From Colimorpha_A sp045591885 (GTDB lineage Bacteria > Bacillota > Clostridia > Oscillospirales > CAG-272), in contig JAZNTT010000060.1 of the NCBI GenBank assembly GCA_045591885.1, positions 1 to 15,342 on the forward strand: a stretch of 15,342 nt of DNA, read 5' to 3'. Each line of letters begins with the position of its first letter. The stretch's first letter is position 1. Positions 1 to 6,866 of this stretch are shown here, one piece after another. A program made the position numbers and the translations under genes. Below the pieces are notes generated by a model. It was not told where the DNA came from, did not search any database, and saw only the letters and a list, made by a program, of their open reading frames with translations.

Positions 1-143
1 TGTAGGGCGGGGGTATGCTCGGAACCCCCAAAACTCGCATTCGCTCGTTTCGGGGAACCCCACGCGCTCCCGCCGATGCCTCCCGTAGGGAGGCAAAAAA
101 TTAACATTGTTTATGTGCGGCGGGAGCAAGCCCCCGCCCTACG
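1..143. repeat. MITE-like GC-rich palindromic intergenic element
   Basis: Bases 1-20 and the reverse complement of 124-143 match at 17 of 20 positions, including a perfect 12-mer (GTAGGGCGGGGG), so the stretch has terminal inverted repeats. A second nested pair, GCTCCCGCCG at 66-75 and its complement at 118-127, lies inside. In the centre is a perfect 7-bp hairpin (78-84 with 88-94, loop GTA). GGAACCCC also occurs twice in direct orientation (21-28 and 54-61). No reading frame is plausible. The element lies directly downstream of carB and may touch its 3' transcript. I infer a dispersed non-autonomous repeat of the REP/MITE kind. It may extend beyond the left edge of the window. Confidence 0.6.
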
Positions 144-175
144 GCGTTCGAGTTTTTTTTCGTATGTCCTAAAAT

Positions 176-3100
176 TTACGCATCAATTGTCGAGATCGTC
201 AGCGTTGTTTCCTCAAGAACGTCGAGGAGAACGCGGACGGTATCGAGCGCGGTGAAGATCGTGACGTTATTGTCGGTCGCATAACGGCGGATCTCGTATC
301 CGTCAGACGCCTGACCGACAGACGCGATGTCGCGGGTGTTTATAACGTAAGCGATATGACCCTGACGGAGCGATTCCGCGATCTCGTCACTGCCCTCGCT
401 GATCTTCTTGAGAATGTGAGTACGGATGCCGTTCTGCTTGAGGAACTTCGCAGTGCCTTCGGTCGCTTCAATATTGAAGCCGAGGTTGTAGAATCGGCGG
501 ATAAGAGGAAGCGCCTCTTCCTTGTCCTTGTCGGCGATGGTAGCGAATACTGTGCCGTAATTCTGCACCTTCATGCCCGACGCCTGAAGCGCCTTGTAAA
601 GAGCGCGGTTGGGCTTATCGTCATAACCGATCGCCTCACCTGTACTCTTCATTTCGGGGGAGAGGTAAGCGTCAAGACCGCTTATCTTGTTGAAGGAGAA
701 TACGGGCACCTTAACGTACCATCTCTTCTTCTCGTCGGGGTAAATATCGAATATTCCAAGCTCCTTGAGCGACTTTCCGAGAATGACCTCGGTTGCGATG
801 TCGGCAAGCGAGTATCCCGTCGCCTTCGAAAGGAAGGGAACGGTACGCGAGGAACGGGGGTTGACCTCTATGATATAGACGTTTTCGTTTTCGTCGACGA
901 TAAACTGAATGTTAAATAGACCTACAATACCGATTCCGACGCCGAGCATCTTCGCATAGCGGAGAATCGTGCCCTTGACTCTGTCGGAGATAGAGAAGGT
1001 AGGATATACGCTTATAGAATCACCGCTGTGAATACCGGTTCTCTCAACAAGCTCCATGATTCCGGGAACGAAGACGTTGCGTCCGTCGCATATAGCATCG
1101 ACCTCGACCTCTTTACCCTGAATGTACTTGTCAACGAGAACGGGCTTGTCCTCGTCGATCTCAACTGCGGTCTTGAGGTAGTGGCGGAGCTGTTCCTCGC
1201 CCGCAACTATCTGCATTGCACGTCCGCCGAGAACGAAGGAGGGACGAACAAGAACGGGATAACCGATCTCGGCAGCTGCCTTGATACCGTCCTCGATCTT
1301 TGTTACCGCCTGACCCTTTGCACGCGGAATATCAAGCTCGTTAAGAAGATTTTCAAACGCGTTACGGTCCTCAGCGCGGTCGATAGCGGCACAGTCTGTA
1401 CCGATTATCTTTACACCGCGGTTGGTAAGAGGCTGAGCGAGGTTTATAGCCGTCTGTCCGCCGAGGGAAGCGATAACGCCCTCGGGCTGCTCAAAATCGA
1501 TGATTGCCATAACGTCCTCGGGCGTAAGCGGCTCGAAATAGAGCTTGTCAGCAGTCGTGTAGTCTGTCGAAACGGTCTCGGGGTTGTTGTTTATAATGAT
1601 TGCCTCGTAGCCCGAGTTCTTTATCGTCTGAACCGCATGAACGGTCGAGTAGTCAAACTCAACGCCCTGTCCGATACGGATAGGGCCTGCGCCGAGAACG
1701 ACGATCTTTTTCTTGCCCGTAAGACGGGATTCGTTTTCGGTCTTTGCATAAGTCGAGTAGAGATATGCGATATATTTTCCCGTGTGTAGGGTATCAACCA
1801 TCTTGAATACGGGAGTAATTCCGCCCGCTTTACGGAGATTGTATACCGAAAGCTCGTCGATATCCCAGAGCTTCGCTATCATCTTGTCGGAGAAGCCAAG
1901 TTCCTTTGCCTCGCGGAGAGTATCTTTATCGCCGCGCTTAACGCGGAGGGTGTTTTCCATCTTAACGATCTTTTCGATACATTCGAGGAACAGCTCTGTG
2001 ATAGCGGTTGCCTCGTGAAGCTGCTCGACGGTCGCGCCGAGACGGAGAAGCTGAGCGATAGCGTAAACGCCGTCTGCGTGGAACTTCTTTACGTAGTCGA
2101 AAAGCTGTTCTTTGGTGTAGTTATCAAACTTAGAAAGATGAACGTGGCAAACGCCCGTTTCGAGAGAACGTACCGACTTGAGGAAGCATTCTTCAAGGGT
2201 CGAGCCGATTCCCATGACCTCGCCCGTCGCCTTCATCTGCGTTCCGAGAATGTCGGATGCAGTTGCGAACTTATCGAACGGGAAGCGCGGGAACTTCGCA
2301 ACGATATAGTCGAGCTTCGGCTCCTTGTCACCCATACCGCCCGCAACGGGGATCTCATCAAGGGTCATACCGACTGCAATTTTTGCGGTAACTCTTGCGA
2401 TAGGATAACCGGACGCCTTCGACGCGAGTGCGCTCGAGCGCGAAACGCGGGGGTTGACCTCGATGAGGTAGTATTCGGAGGAATCGGGGTTGAGTGCGAA
2501 CTGTACGTTACAGCCGCCCTCTATCTTAAGCTCGCGGATTATCTTGATAGCGGAATCGTTGAGCATCTTAAGGTCGTGATCGTTAAGCGAAAGAATGGGG
2601 GCAACGACGATACTGTCACCTGTGTGAACGCCGACGGGGTCCATATTTTCCATTCCGCAAATGGTTATCGCGCGGTCGGAGGAGTCGCGCATAACCTCGA
2701 ACTCGATCTCCTTATAGCCCTTAACGCTCTTTTCGATAAGAACCTGATGAACGGGGGAAAGCTTGAAGGCGTTAAGACCGACGGAAAGGAGTTCTTCCTC
2801 GTTATAAGCAAATCCGCCGCCCGTACCGCCGAGGGTGAACGCAGGACGGAGAACAACGGGATATCCGATGCGCTTCGCTGCTTCCTTTGCTTCCTCGATG
2901 GAGTAGGTTATCTCGGAGGGGATGACCGGCTCGCCTATCGACTGGCAAAGCTCCTTAAACAGCTCTCTGTCCTCGGCGCGCTCGATGGATTCCGAGCTTG
3001 TACCGAGAAGCTCAACGCCGCATTCCTTAAGAACGCCCTTCTTTTCGAGCTGCATTGCGAGGTTAAGTCCCGTCTGACCGCCGATTCCGGGAACGATAGC

Positions 3101-3352
3101 GTCGGGTCGCTCGTAACGGAGGATCTTCGCGATGTATTCAAGGGTAAGCGGCTCCATGTATACCTTGTCGGCAATGGAGGTATCGGTCATTATCGTTGCA
3201 GGGTTAGAGTTGCAGAGAACGACCTCGTAGCCCTCTTCCTTGAGCGCAAGACACGCCTGCGTGCCTGCGTAGTCAAATTCGGCTGCCTGACCTATGATGA
3301 TAGGGCCCGAGCCGATGATAAGAATTTTCTTTAAGTCTTTTCTTTTTGCCAT
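176..3352 (-). CDS. carB: Carbamoyl-phosphate synthase large subunit
   Basis: This is the synthetase subunit that makes carbamoyl phosphate from bicarbonate, two ATP and ammonia supplied by the small glutaminase subunit, feeding pyrimidine and arginine synthesis in the cytosol. The 1058-aa product is close to the usual 1060-1075 aa. It has the internal duplication of the family. The first half opens with IIGSGPIIIGQAAEFDYAG (12-30) and has an ATP-grasp domain with RPAFTLGGTGGG (169-180) and IEVNPRVSRSSALASK (297-312). An oligomerisation segment lies at about 400-545. The second half opens with VLGAGPIRIGQGVEFDYS (552-569), with RPSFVLGG (703-710) and IEVNPRSSRTVPFLSK (828-843). A C-terminal MGS-like allosteric domain covers about 930-1050. 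GGAGG lies 9 nt before the ATG. It is the second gene after pyrC (56-nt gap), probably cotranscribed. No carA is present in the window. Confidence 0.98.
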   Translation of the reverse strand: MAKRKDLKKILIIGSGPIIIGQAAEFDYAGTQACLALKEEGYEVVLCNSNPATIMTDTSIADKVYMEPLTLEYIAKILRYERPDAIVPGIGGQTGLNLAMQLEKKGVLKECGVELLGTSSESIERAEDRELFKELCQSIGEPVIPSEITYSIEEAKEAAKRIGYPVVLRPAFTLGGTGGGFAYNEEELLSVGLNAFKLSPVHQVLIEKSVKGYKEIEFEVMRDSSDRAITICGMENMDPVGVHTGDSIVVAPILSLNDHDLKMLNDSAIKIIRELKIEGGCNVQFALNPDSSEYYLIEVNPRVSRSSALASKASGYPIARVTAKIAVGMTLDEIPVAGGMGDKEPKLDYIVAKFPRFPFDKFATASDILGTQMKATGEVMGIGSTLEECFLKSVRSLETGVCHVHLSKFDNYTKEQLFDYVKKFHADGVYAIAQLLRLGATVEQLHEATAITELFLECIEKIVKMENTLRVKRGDKDTLREAKELGFSDKMIAKLWDIDELSVYNLRKAGGITPVFKMVDTLHTGKYIAYLYSTYAKTENESRLTGKKKIVVLGAGPIRIGQGVEFDYSTVHAVQTIKNSGYEAIIINNNPETVSTDYTTADKLYFEPLTPEDVMAIIDFEQPEGVIASLGGQTAINLAQPLTNRGVKIIGTDCAAIDRAEDRNAFENLLNELDIPRAKGQAVTKIEDGIKAAAEIGYPVLVRPSFVLGGRAMQIVAGEEQLRHYLKTAVEIDEDKPVLVDKYIQGKEVEVDAICDGRNVFVPGIMELVERTGIHSGDSISVYPTFSISDRVKGTILRYAKMLGVGIGIVGLFNIQFIVDENENVYIIEVNPRSSRTVPFLSKATGYSLADIATEVILGKSLKELGIFDIYPDEKKRWYVKVPVFSFNKISGLDAYLSPEMKSTGEAIGYDDKPNRALYKALQASGMKVQNYGTVFATIADKDKEEALPLIRRFYNLGFNIEATEGTAKFLKQNGIRTHILKKISEGSDEIAESLRQGHIAYVINTRDIASVGQASDGYEIRRYATDNNVTIFTALDTVRVLLDVLEETTLTISTIDA

Positions 3353-3408
3353 TTTATTTTTCCTCCGTTAGGGATTTTTCGTTAAGTTTGAATGTTTCGT
3401 TGTGCTGA

Positions 3409-4641
3409 TTATTTTTCCTGCCCAATCGCGTTATAAACCATTTTCCCGTCATAAACCGTCATTAAGCACTTGCCGTAAACGGTCATATTTTCAAAGGGCG
3501 TCGCCCTTCCCATAGTCTTAAATTCGTTCGGGTCAATATCGTAACAGGCATCGAGGTCGAACACCGTGAATCCGACGTCTGTATCGATATCAAAGCGCGT
3601 TCTCGGTGCCTCGCTCATGAGGTAGACAAGCTCTTCAAGCTTTATGACACCTGTCTTTACAAGCTTCGTGTAAAGCACGGGGAATGCCGTTTCAAGTCCG
3701 ACGACTCCCATCGCGCTCTTTTCAAGTCCGCGTCCCTTTTCCTCGTCGGAATGAGGCGCGTGGTCGGTCGCGATCATGTCTATAGTTCCGTCGACAATTC
3801 CCTCGACGAGAGCGTCTCTGTCTGAAGCGGAGCGGAGCGGCGGATTCATCTTGAAGCGTCCGTGTTCCTGCAGGTCATCATCGCAAAGCGTCAGGTAATG
3901 AGGTCCTGTTTCACAGGTTATATTCACACCCTCAGCCTTTGCGCGTCTGATAATGTCAACGCTTTCCTTCGTCGAAATGTGACATACGTGGTAAGCGCAG
4001 CCCGTCTTTTTGATAAGCTCAATGTCGCGCGCGATCGGACCCCATTCGCTCTCAGAGCAAATGCCGCGGTGACCGTGCGCCTTTGCGTAGTCGCCGTCGT
4101 GTATGTAACCGCCGCGGAGAAGCGAATTGTCCTCACAGTGGGCAGAAATTATCTTGTTAAGCGCCGCCGCCTTTTCCATTGCCAAAATCATCATTTCAGG
4201 ATCCTGAACGCCGCGTCCGTCGTCAGAAAAGCCAACAACGTCAGGCGCCATTCCGTCCATATCGGAAAGCATCTCGCCCTTTTCGCCCACGGTAATAGTT
4301 CCGAAGGGGATGACCGCGATCGACGCGTCGCGCTCGATTATATCGAGCTGAGCTTTCAGATTTTCAACGCTGTCGGGGGCAGGATTCAGGTTCGGCATCG
4401 TGCAAAGTGCGGTGTATCCGCCGGCCGCGCCGGAGGCCGTTCCGCTCTTTACCGTCTCTTTATAAGAAAAGCCCGGCTCACGCAGATGAACATGAACATC
4501 AGCAAAGCCGGGGAAAATATATTTACCGGAAATGTCAACAACAGAATCAGAAAAAGGGAAATCGAAAAAGGAAACGGTAACGTCCTTCTTTTCGAAGTGA
4601 CCGTTTGCGTATACGTATCCGCCTTTAAGTGTGAGTTCCAT
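3409..4641 (-). CDS. pyrC: Dihydroorotase, class I
   Basis: It catalyses the reversible cyclisation of N-carbamoyl-L-aspartate to dihydroorotate, step three of de novo pyrimidine synthesis, in the cytosol. With the start chosen here the protein is 410 aa, near the class I length (about 425 aa) and longer than class II enzymes. The amidohydrolase metal ligands are visible: DVHVHLREPG (His50, His52), FSDDG (139-142), AHCED (His168), CHIST (His221) and ATDHAPHS (Asp293). An upstream in-frame ATG would add eight residues. I prefer the ATG at 4641 because GGAGG sits 5 nt before it and the extra residues lie in a GC hairpin of the leader. It is the first gene of the pyrC-carB operon and has its own promoter at 4693-4721. 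Confidence 0.97.
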   Translation of the reverse strand: MELTLKGGYVYANGHFEKKDVTVSFFDFPFSDSVVDISGKYIFPGFADVHVHLREPGFSYKETVKSGTASGAAGGYTALCTMPNLNPAPDSVENLKAQLDIIERDASIAVIPFGTITVGEKGEMLSDMDGMAPDVVGFSDDGRGVQDPEMMILAMEKAAALNKIISAHCEDNSLLRGGYIHDGDYAKAHGHRGICSESEWGPIARDIELIKKTGCAYHVCHISTKESVDIIRRAKAEGVNITCETGPHYLTLCDDDLQEHGRFKMNPPLRSASDRDALVEGIVDGTIDMIATDHAPHSDEEKGRGLEKSAMGVVGLETAFPVLYTKLVKTGVIKLEELVYLMSEAPRTRFDIDTDVGFTVFDLDACYDIDPNEFKTMGRATPFENMTVYGKCLMTVYDGKMVYNAIGQEK

Positions 4642-4692
4642 TTTGACCTCCGCGCAAGCGCGCATTTGACAAATTAAAATTGCATTTGATAT

Positions 4693-4721
4693 ATTGTATC
4701 ATATTTATTATATATTGTCAA
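4693..4721 (-). promoter_or_regulatory. Promoter of pyrC-carB
   Basis: On the minus strand a consensus -35 box TTGACA (4721-4716) is followed after 17 nt by TACAAT (4698-4693), with an extended TG one base before it. Transcription should start near 4686, giving a leader of about 45 nt. That leader contains a 5-bp hairpin CGCGC-TT-GCGCG immediately upstream of the GGAGG. It is too short for a PyrR-type attenuator. Confidence 0.8.
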
Positions 4722-4795
4722 TTACTTTCGCGCTCGCGCGGTGAAAAATAATCAAAAAAATCGGCACTGTTTTTGTGCAAAAATCCATAATCTCA

Positions 4796-4824
4796 TTGAC
4801 AAAACCGAATCAGTGTGTTAAAAT
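4796..4824 (+). promoter_or_regulatory. Promoter of tRNA-Leu
   Basis: TTGACA (4796-4801), a 17-nt spacer and TAAAAT (4819-4824) preceded by TGT give a near-consensus extended promoter. It ends 9 bases before the mature tRNA. It is divergent from the pyrC promoter, and the stretch between the two is AT-rich without other genes. Confidence 0.85.
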
Positions 4825-4833
4825 AACATCTAC

Positions 4834-4918
4834 GCGGGTGTGGCGAAATTGGCATACGCATAAGATTTAGGATCTTACGCTGAGAGGCGTGCAGGTTCGA
4901 CCCCTGTCACCCGCACCA
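4834..4918 (+). tRNA. tRNA-Leu (anticodon UAG)
   Basis: This 85-nt class II tRNA reads CUA and, by wobble, other CUN leucine codons. The acceptor arms GCGGGTG (4834-4840) and CACCCGC (4908-4914) pair fully. The anticodon stem TAAGA/TCTTA encloses the loop TTTAGGA with anticodon TAG at 4868-4870. A long variable arm (CGC...GCG), typical of Leu tRNAs, follows, then a T arm with GGTTCGA-type loop. The discriminator A and CCA (4916-4918) are encoded. It has its own promoter and terminator, so it is a monocistronic gene. Confidence 0.96.
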
Positions 4919-4957
4919 TAATTAAAAGAGGAGGCACTCGCCTCCTCTTTTAATTAT
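4918..4957 (+). terminator. Terminator of tRNA-Leu
   Basis: A perfect 18-bp inverted repeat (4918-4935 with 4940-4957, loop ACTC) begins at the last base of the tRNA CCA. The core GAGGAGGC/GCCTCCTC is GC-rich and is followed by TTTT, then AATTAT. Its symmetry means it can also act on the opposite strand. Confidence 0.85.
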
Positions 4958-5052
4958 CATGAGAGCTTGCACGGTCGGTTCTCTCTTTCGCCTTGGCGAA
5001 AGACAGCTTTTCGTGCGGAAACGGCTAAAATCACACTATCATTCCCCGAAAA
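4958..5052. other. Non-coding spacer with hairpin
   Basis: No gene is visible between the tRNA-Leu terminator and the partial tRNA copy. The stretch holds one perfect 9-bp hairpin with a two-base loop, TCTTTCGCC/GGCGAAAGA (4984-4992 with 4995-5003). There is no promoter or ribosome binding site I can support. It could be the remains of a tRNA body or of an inserted segment. Confidence 0.5.
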
Positions 5053-5082
5053 GCCGGTTCTTGCCCCCTGTCACCCGCACCA
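5053..5082 (+). pseudogene. Partial second copy of the tRNA-Leu 3' end
   Basis: The 18 bases CCCCTGTCACCCGCACCA at 5065-5082 are identical to the last 18 bases of the upstream tRNA-Leu (4901-4918), including CCA. The homology reaches back across GCxGGTTC (5053-5060) with a short insertion. No matching 5' acceptor arm, D arm or anticodon arm is found in the preceding 100 bases, so it cannot be a functional tRNA. It is either the stub of a decayed tandem tRNA gene or an attachment-site-like duplication. Confidence 0.75.
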
Positions 5083-5090
5083 AAGCATTC

Positions 5091-5136
5091 AAACCCGAAT
5101 CTTTTACCAATCGGTGAAACGTTCGGGTTTATTTTT
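5091..5136 (+). terminator. Terminator downstream of the tRNA-Leu fragment
   Basis: AAACCCGAA (5091-5099) pairs with TTCGGGTTT (5122-5130). An inner stem TTTxACC/GGTxAAA extends the hairpin, and ATTTTT follows. Its position 8 bases after the partial tRNA fits the terminator of a former second tRNA gene. Confidence 0.7.
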
Positions 5137-5212
5137 ATAAATAACAATACATAAGTCTTTGTTTGGGCAGCGCAGAGTGTTTTGCGCTGTACAGTCACTT
5201 GTTGTGCAACGA

Positions 5213-5240
5213 AAAAGAGCACCCGATCGGGTGCTCTTTT
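5213..5240. terminator. Bidirectional terminator after the nagB-like gene
   Basis: A perfect 28-base palindrome (14 bp per arm) with AAAAGAGCACCC at its left end and its complement at its right end. It lies 3 bases beyond the stop codon of the minus-strand deaminase gene and gives a U-run on either strand. The same sequence, differing only in the centre, recurs at 9811-9838. Confidence 0.88.
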
Positions 5241-5243
5241 AAA

Positions 5244-6014
5244 TTACAATGTGTCAGGCAAAAGCGATGCGCTGTCGCTGTCGAGGTAGAGCACAGCACT
5301 TGCGTGTGTGCGCAAGATACTTGCAGGACATGCTTCGGAAATGTCTTCGCAAAGCGTTTTGCGAACCGCATCCGCCTTTGTTTTGGCGGGAACGATGCAA
5401 AAGAGATGCGTGCCTGAAGTGAGAGTGGGAACGGTGAGCGTGATCGCGGTCTTCGGAACGTCGTCAATCTTCGCAAAGCAGCCGTCGTTCACCTGCTGGT
5501 TTCTGCAAACCTCGTCAAGAACCACGGGCTTGACCGCCTTCGGATCATTGAAATCGGCAACGGGGGGATCGTTAAACGCGATGTGTCCGTTTTCGCCAAT
5601 TCCCATAACAACGATGTCGGTCGGATACTTCTTCAGAAGCTCGGAATATCTTTCACATTCCTTTTCGGCATCATCAGCGGTGATATCAATGTACGAAACA
5701 GATTTGAAATCTGCAATCCCGAAAATGTGCGCCTTGAGGAAATTACCGAAGCCCTGAGGGGCATCAGCGGACAAGCCGATATACTCGTCCATGTGAAAAG
5801 CGTTAACTCTGTTCCAAGGAATTTCCCTGTCGGTGGCAAGTGCCTTAAGCACCTCGTTTTGCGACGGTGCGGCGGCAAAAATCATATTTATCGTATCCTT
5901 TTCTTTGAGAAGAGAAAGTATACATGCTTTTATGTCCGCAGCGGCGGCACAGCCCATTTCCGCTCTCGTATCATAAACATTTACGCTCAAAAGATCTTTT
6001 ATTAAGCTTCTCAT
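5244..6014 (-). CDS. nagB: Glucosamine-6-phosphate deaminase-like protein (NagB family)
   Basis: The family converts glucosamine-6-phosphate to fructose-6-phosphate plus ammonia. The 256-aa product has the NagB signatures AFHMDEYIGL (72-81; Asp76 matches the catalytic base), GIGENGHIAFNDPP (138-151; His144) and PASILRTH (230-237). Compared with E. coli NagB, the residue two before the histidine is Asn instead of Asp, and the FNEP glutamate is Asp149. This places it in a NagB-like side branch, so the true substrate could be another amino-sugar phosphate. I chose ATG at 6014 over TTG at 6017 because AAGGAG lies 8 nt upstream. The start overlaps the preceding stop by one base (TGATG), implying translational coupling. 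It is the last gene of the four-gene operon and is followed by a strong terminator. Confidence 0.85.
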   Translation of the reverse strand: MRSLIKDLLSVNVYDTRAEMGCAAAADIKACILSLLKEKDTINMIFAAAPSQNEVLKALATDREIPWNRVNAFHMDEYIGLSADAPQGFGNFLKAHIFGIADFKSVSYIDITADDAEKECERYSELLKKYPTDIVVMGIGENGHIAFNDPPVADFNDPKAVKPVVLDEVCRNQQVNDGCFAKIDDVPKTAITLTVPTLTSGTHLFCIVPAKTKADAVRKTLCEDISEACPASILRTHASAVLYLDSDSASLLPDTL

Positions 6015-6856
6015 CAAAACAACTCCTTAAATTTTTCTACCGCATCGTTAAATGCCGCCTTTGCGTCGGGGTACTGATACGGATTCTTAAACGAACGGCC
6101 AACGAGTGCGTTGAGTCCCGAGAAGGTCTGAAGATGCGGCTCGAGCGACACGAAAAAGTCCTTTTCCGAATAGCTCCTGTGTGCGTCAAGTATTTCCTTG
6201 ATCTTCGCTTGTCCCTTGCCGGCAGGCACGATCGCGCCCTCGTAAAGCGCGTCCTTTATGTGGAAATAAGCGACATGATCCTTTAACATTTCATAAGCGT
6301 CGGGATAAGGGTTAACGTTCTCAAGAACGAAGTTGCCCATATCGAAAACGCACTTCATTTCACCGCCGAAATACGTCAGAATGTCAAGACATCTTTCAGG
6401 AACGTCGCCGTAGATATTCGCCTCGTTTTCGTGGCATAGAACGACTCCGTATTGACGAGCAAGAGCTACAAGACGTTCAAGTCCCGAAAAGACCTCGTCC
6501 CTCATGTCGACAATATTCTTTCCGTCGGGAGCGTAAAAGCTGAACATACGGACATACTTGGTCTCGAGTGCGTTTGCCGCCTCAAAAACTTTGCGCGCCA
6601 TCTCGAGATGAGCATCAAGATCGCCGTCCAGCTTGACCTTTCCGATAGGCGAGCCGAGAGCCGATACTCCGACTCCGTAGTTATCAAATGCCTTTTTCGC
6701 TTCCTTAACCTCGTCGGACGTCAAAACGGAAATGTTCTTTCCGTTCAGGTGGCGGACCTCAATGTGTCCTATACCGAAGCCTTTTACGGCTTCAAGCTGT
6801 TCGAGAGTGGAATCGGCGTATTCGTCGGCAAAAGCAGAAAGCTTAAAATTGCCCAT
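6014..6856 (-). CDS. Sugar phosphate isomerase/epimerase-like TIM-barrel protein
   Basis: The 280-aa protein belongs to the xylose isomerase-like TIM-barrel (AP endonuclease 2) superfamily. Members isomerise, epimerise or eliminate from sugars and keto-sugars using a divalent metal. Likely metal ligands, one per strand end, are Glu143 or Glu145 (CHENEANIYGD, 141-151), Asp172 (FDMGNF), His199 (YFHIKD) and Glu239 (SLEPH). The length is normal and no signal peptide is present. GGAGG lies 5 nt before the ATG. The gene follows the short oxidoreductase by 10 nt and overlaps the deaminase start. Pairing with Gfo/Idh oxidoreductases is common in inositol and 3-keto-sugar pathways, which suggests but does not prove such a role. 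Confidence 0.88.
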   Translation of the reverse strand: MGNFKLSAFADEYADSTLEQLEAVKGFGIGHIEVRHLNGKNISVLTSDEVKEAKKAFDNYGVGVSALGSPIGKVKLDGDLDAHLEMARKVFEAANALETKYVRMFSFYAPDGKNIVDMRDEVFSGLERLVALARQYGVVLCHENEANIYGDVPERCLDILTYFGGEMKCVFDMGNFVLENVNPYPDAYEMLKDHVAYFHIKDALYEGAIVPAGKGQAKIKEILDAHRSYSEKDFFVSLEPHLQTFSGLNALVGRSFKNPYQYPDAKAAFNDAVEKFKELF

Positions 6857-6866
6857 AGAAACCTCC

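Noticed and set aside
78..100. Hairpin 78-94 followed by an A-run, considered as carB terminator
   Set aside because: carB is transcribed leftward, so the U-run would come before the hairpin, not after it.
2015..3334. Long open frame on the plus strand (439 codons) opposite carB, with further ones at 1028-1789 and 356-919
   Set aside because: All lie antisense to a perfectly conserved carB. They have low-complexity translated sequence and no ribosome binding sites, and arise from codon bias of the real gene.
4642..4665. Eight-residue N-terminal extension of PyrC
   Set aside because: The internal ATG at 4641 has GGAGG at 5 nt, and the extension lies within the leader hairpin.
3862..4677. Plus-strand open frame of 271 codons opposite pyrC
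   Set aside because: It is antisense to a clear dihydroorotase, has no recognisable domain and no start signals.
4755..4790. Small hairpin GCAC/GTGC between T- and A-runs upstream of tRNA-Leu as a terminator
   Set aside because: The stem is only 4 bp, and no gene reads into it in the right orientation.
4958..5082. Second functional tRNA-Leu
   Set aside because: Only the 3' T-arm and acceptor strand are present; no matching 5' acceptor, D arm or anticodon arm could be found.
6015..6017. TTG start one codon upstream in the NagB-like gene
   Set aside because: The adjacent ATG at 6014 is better placed relative to AAGGAG and gives the usual TGATG coupling.
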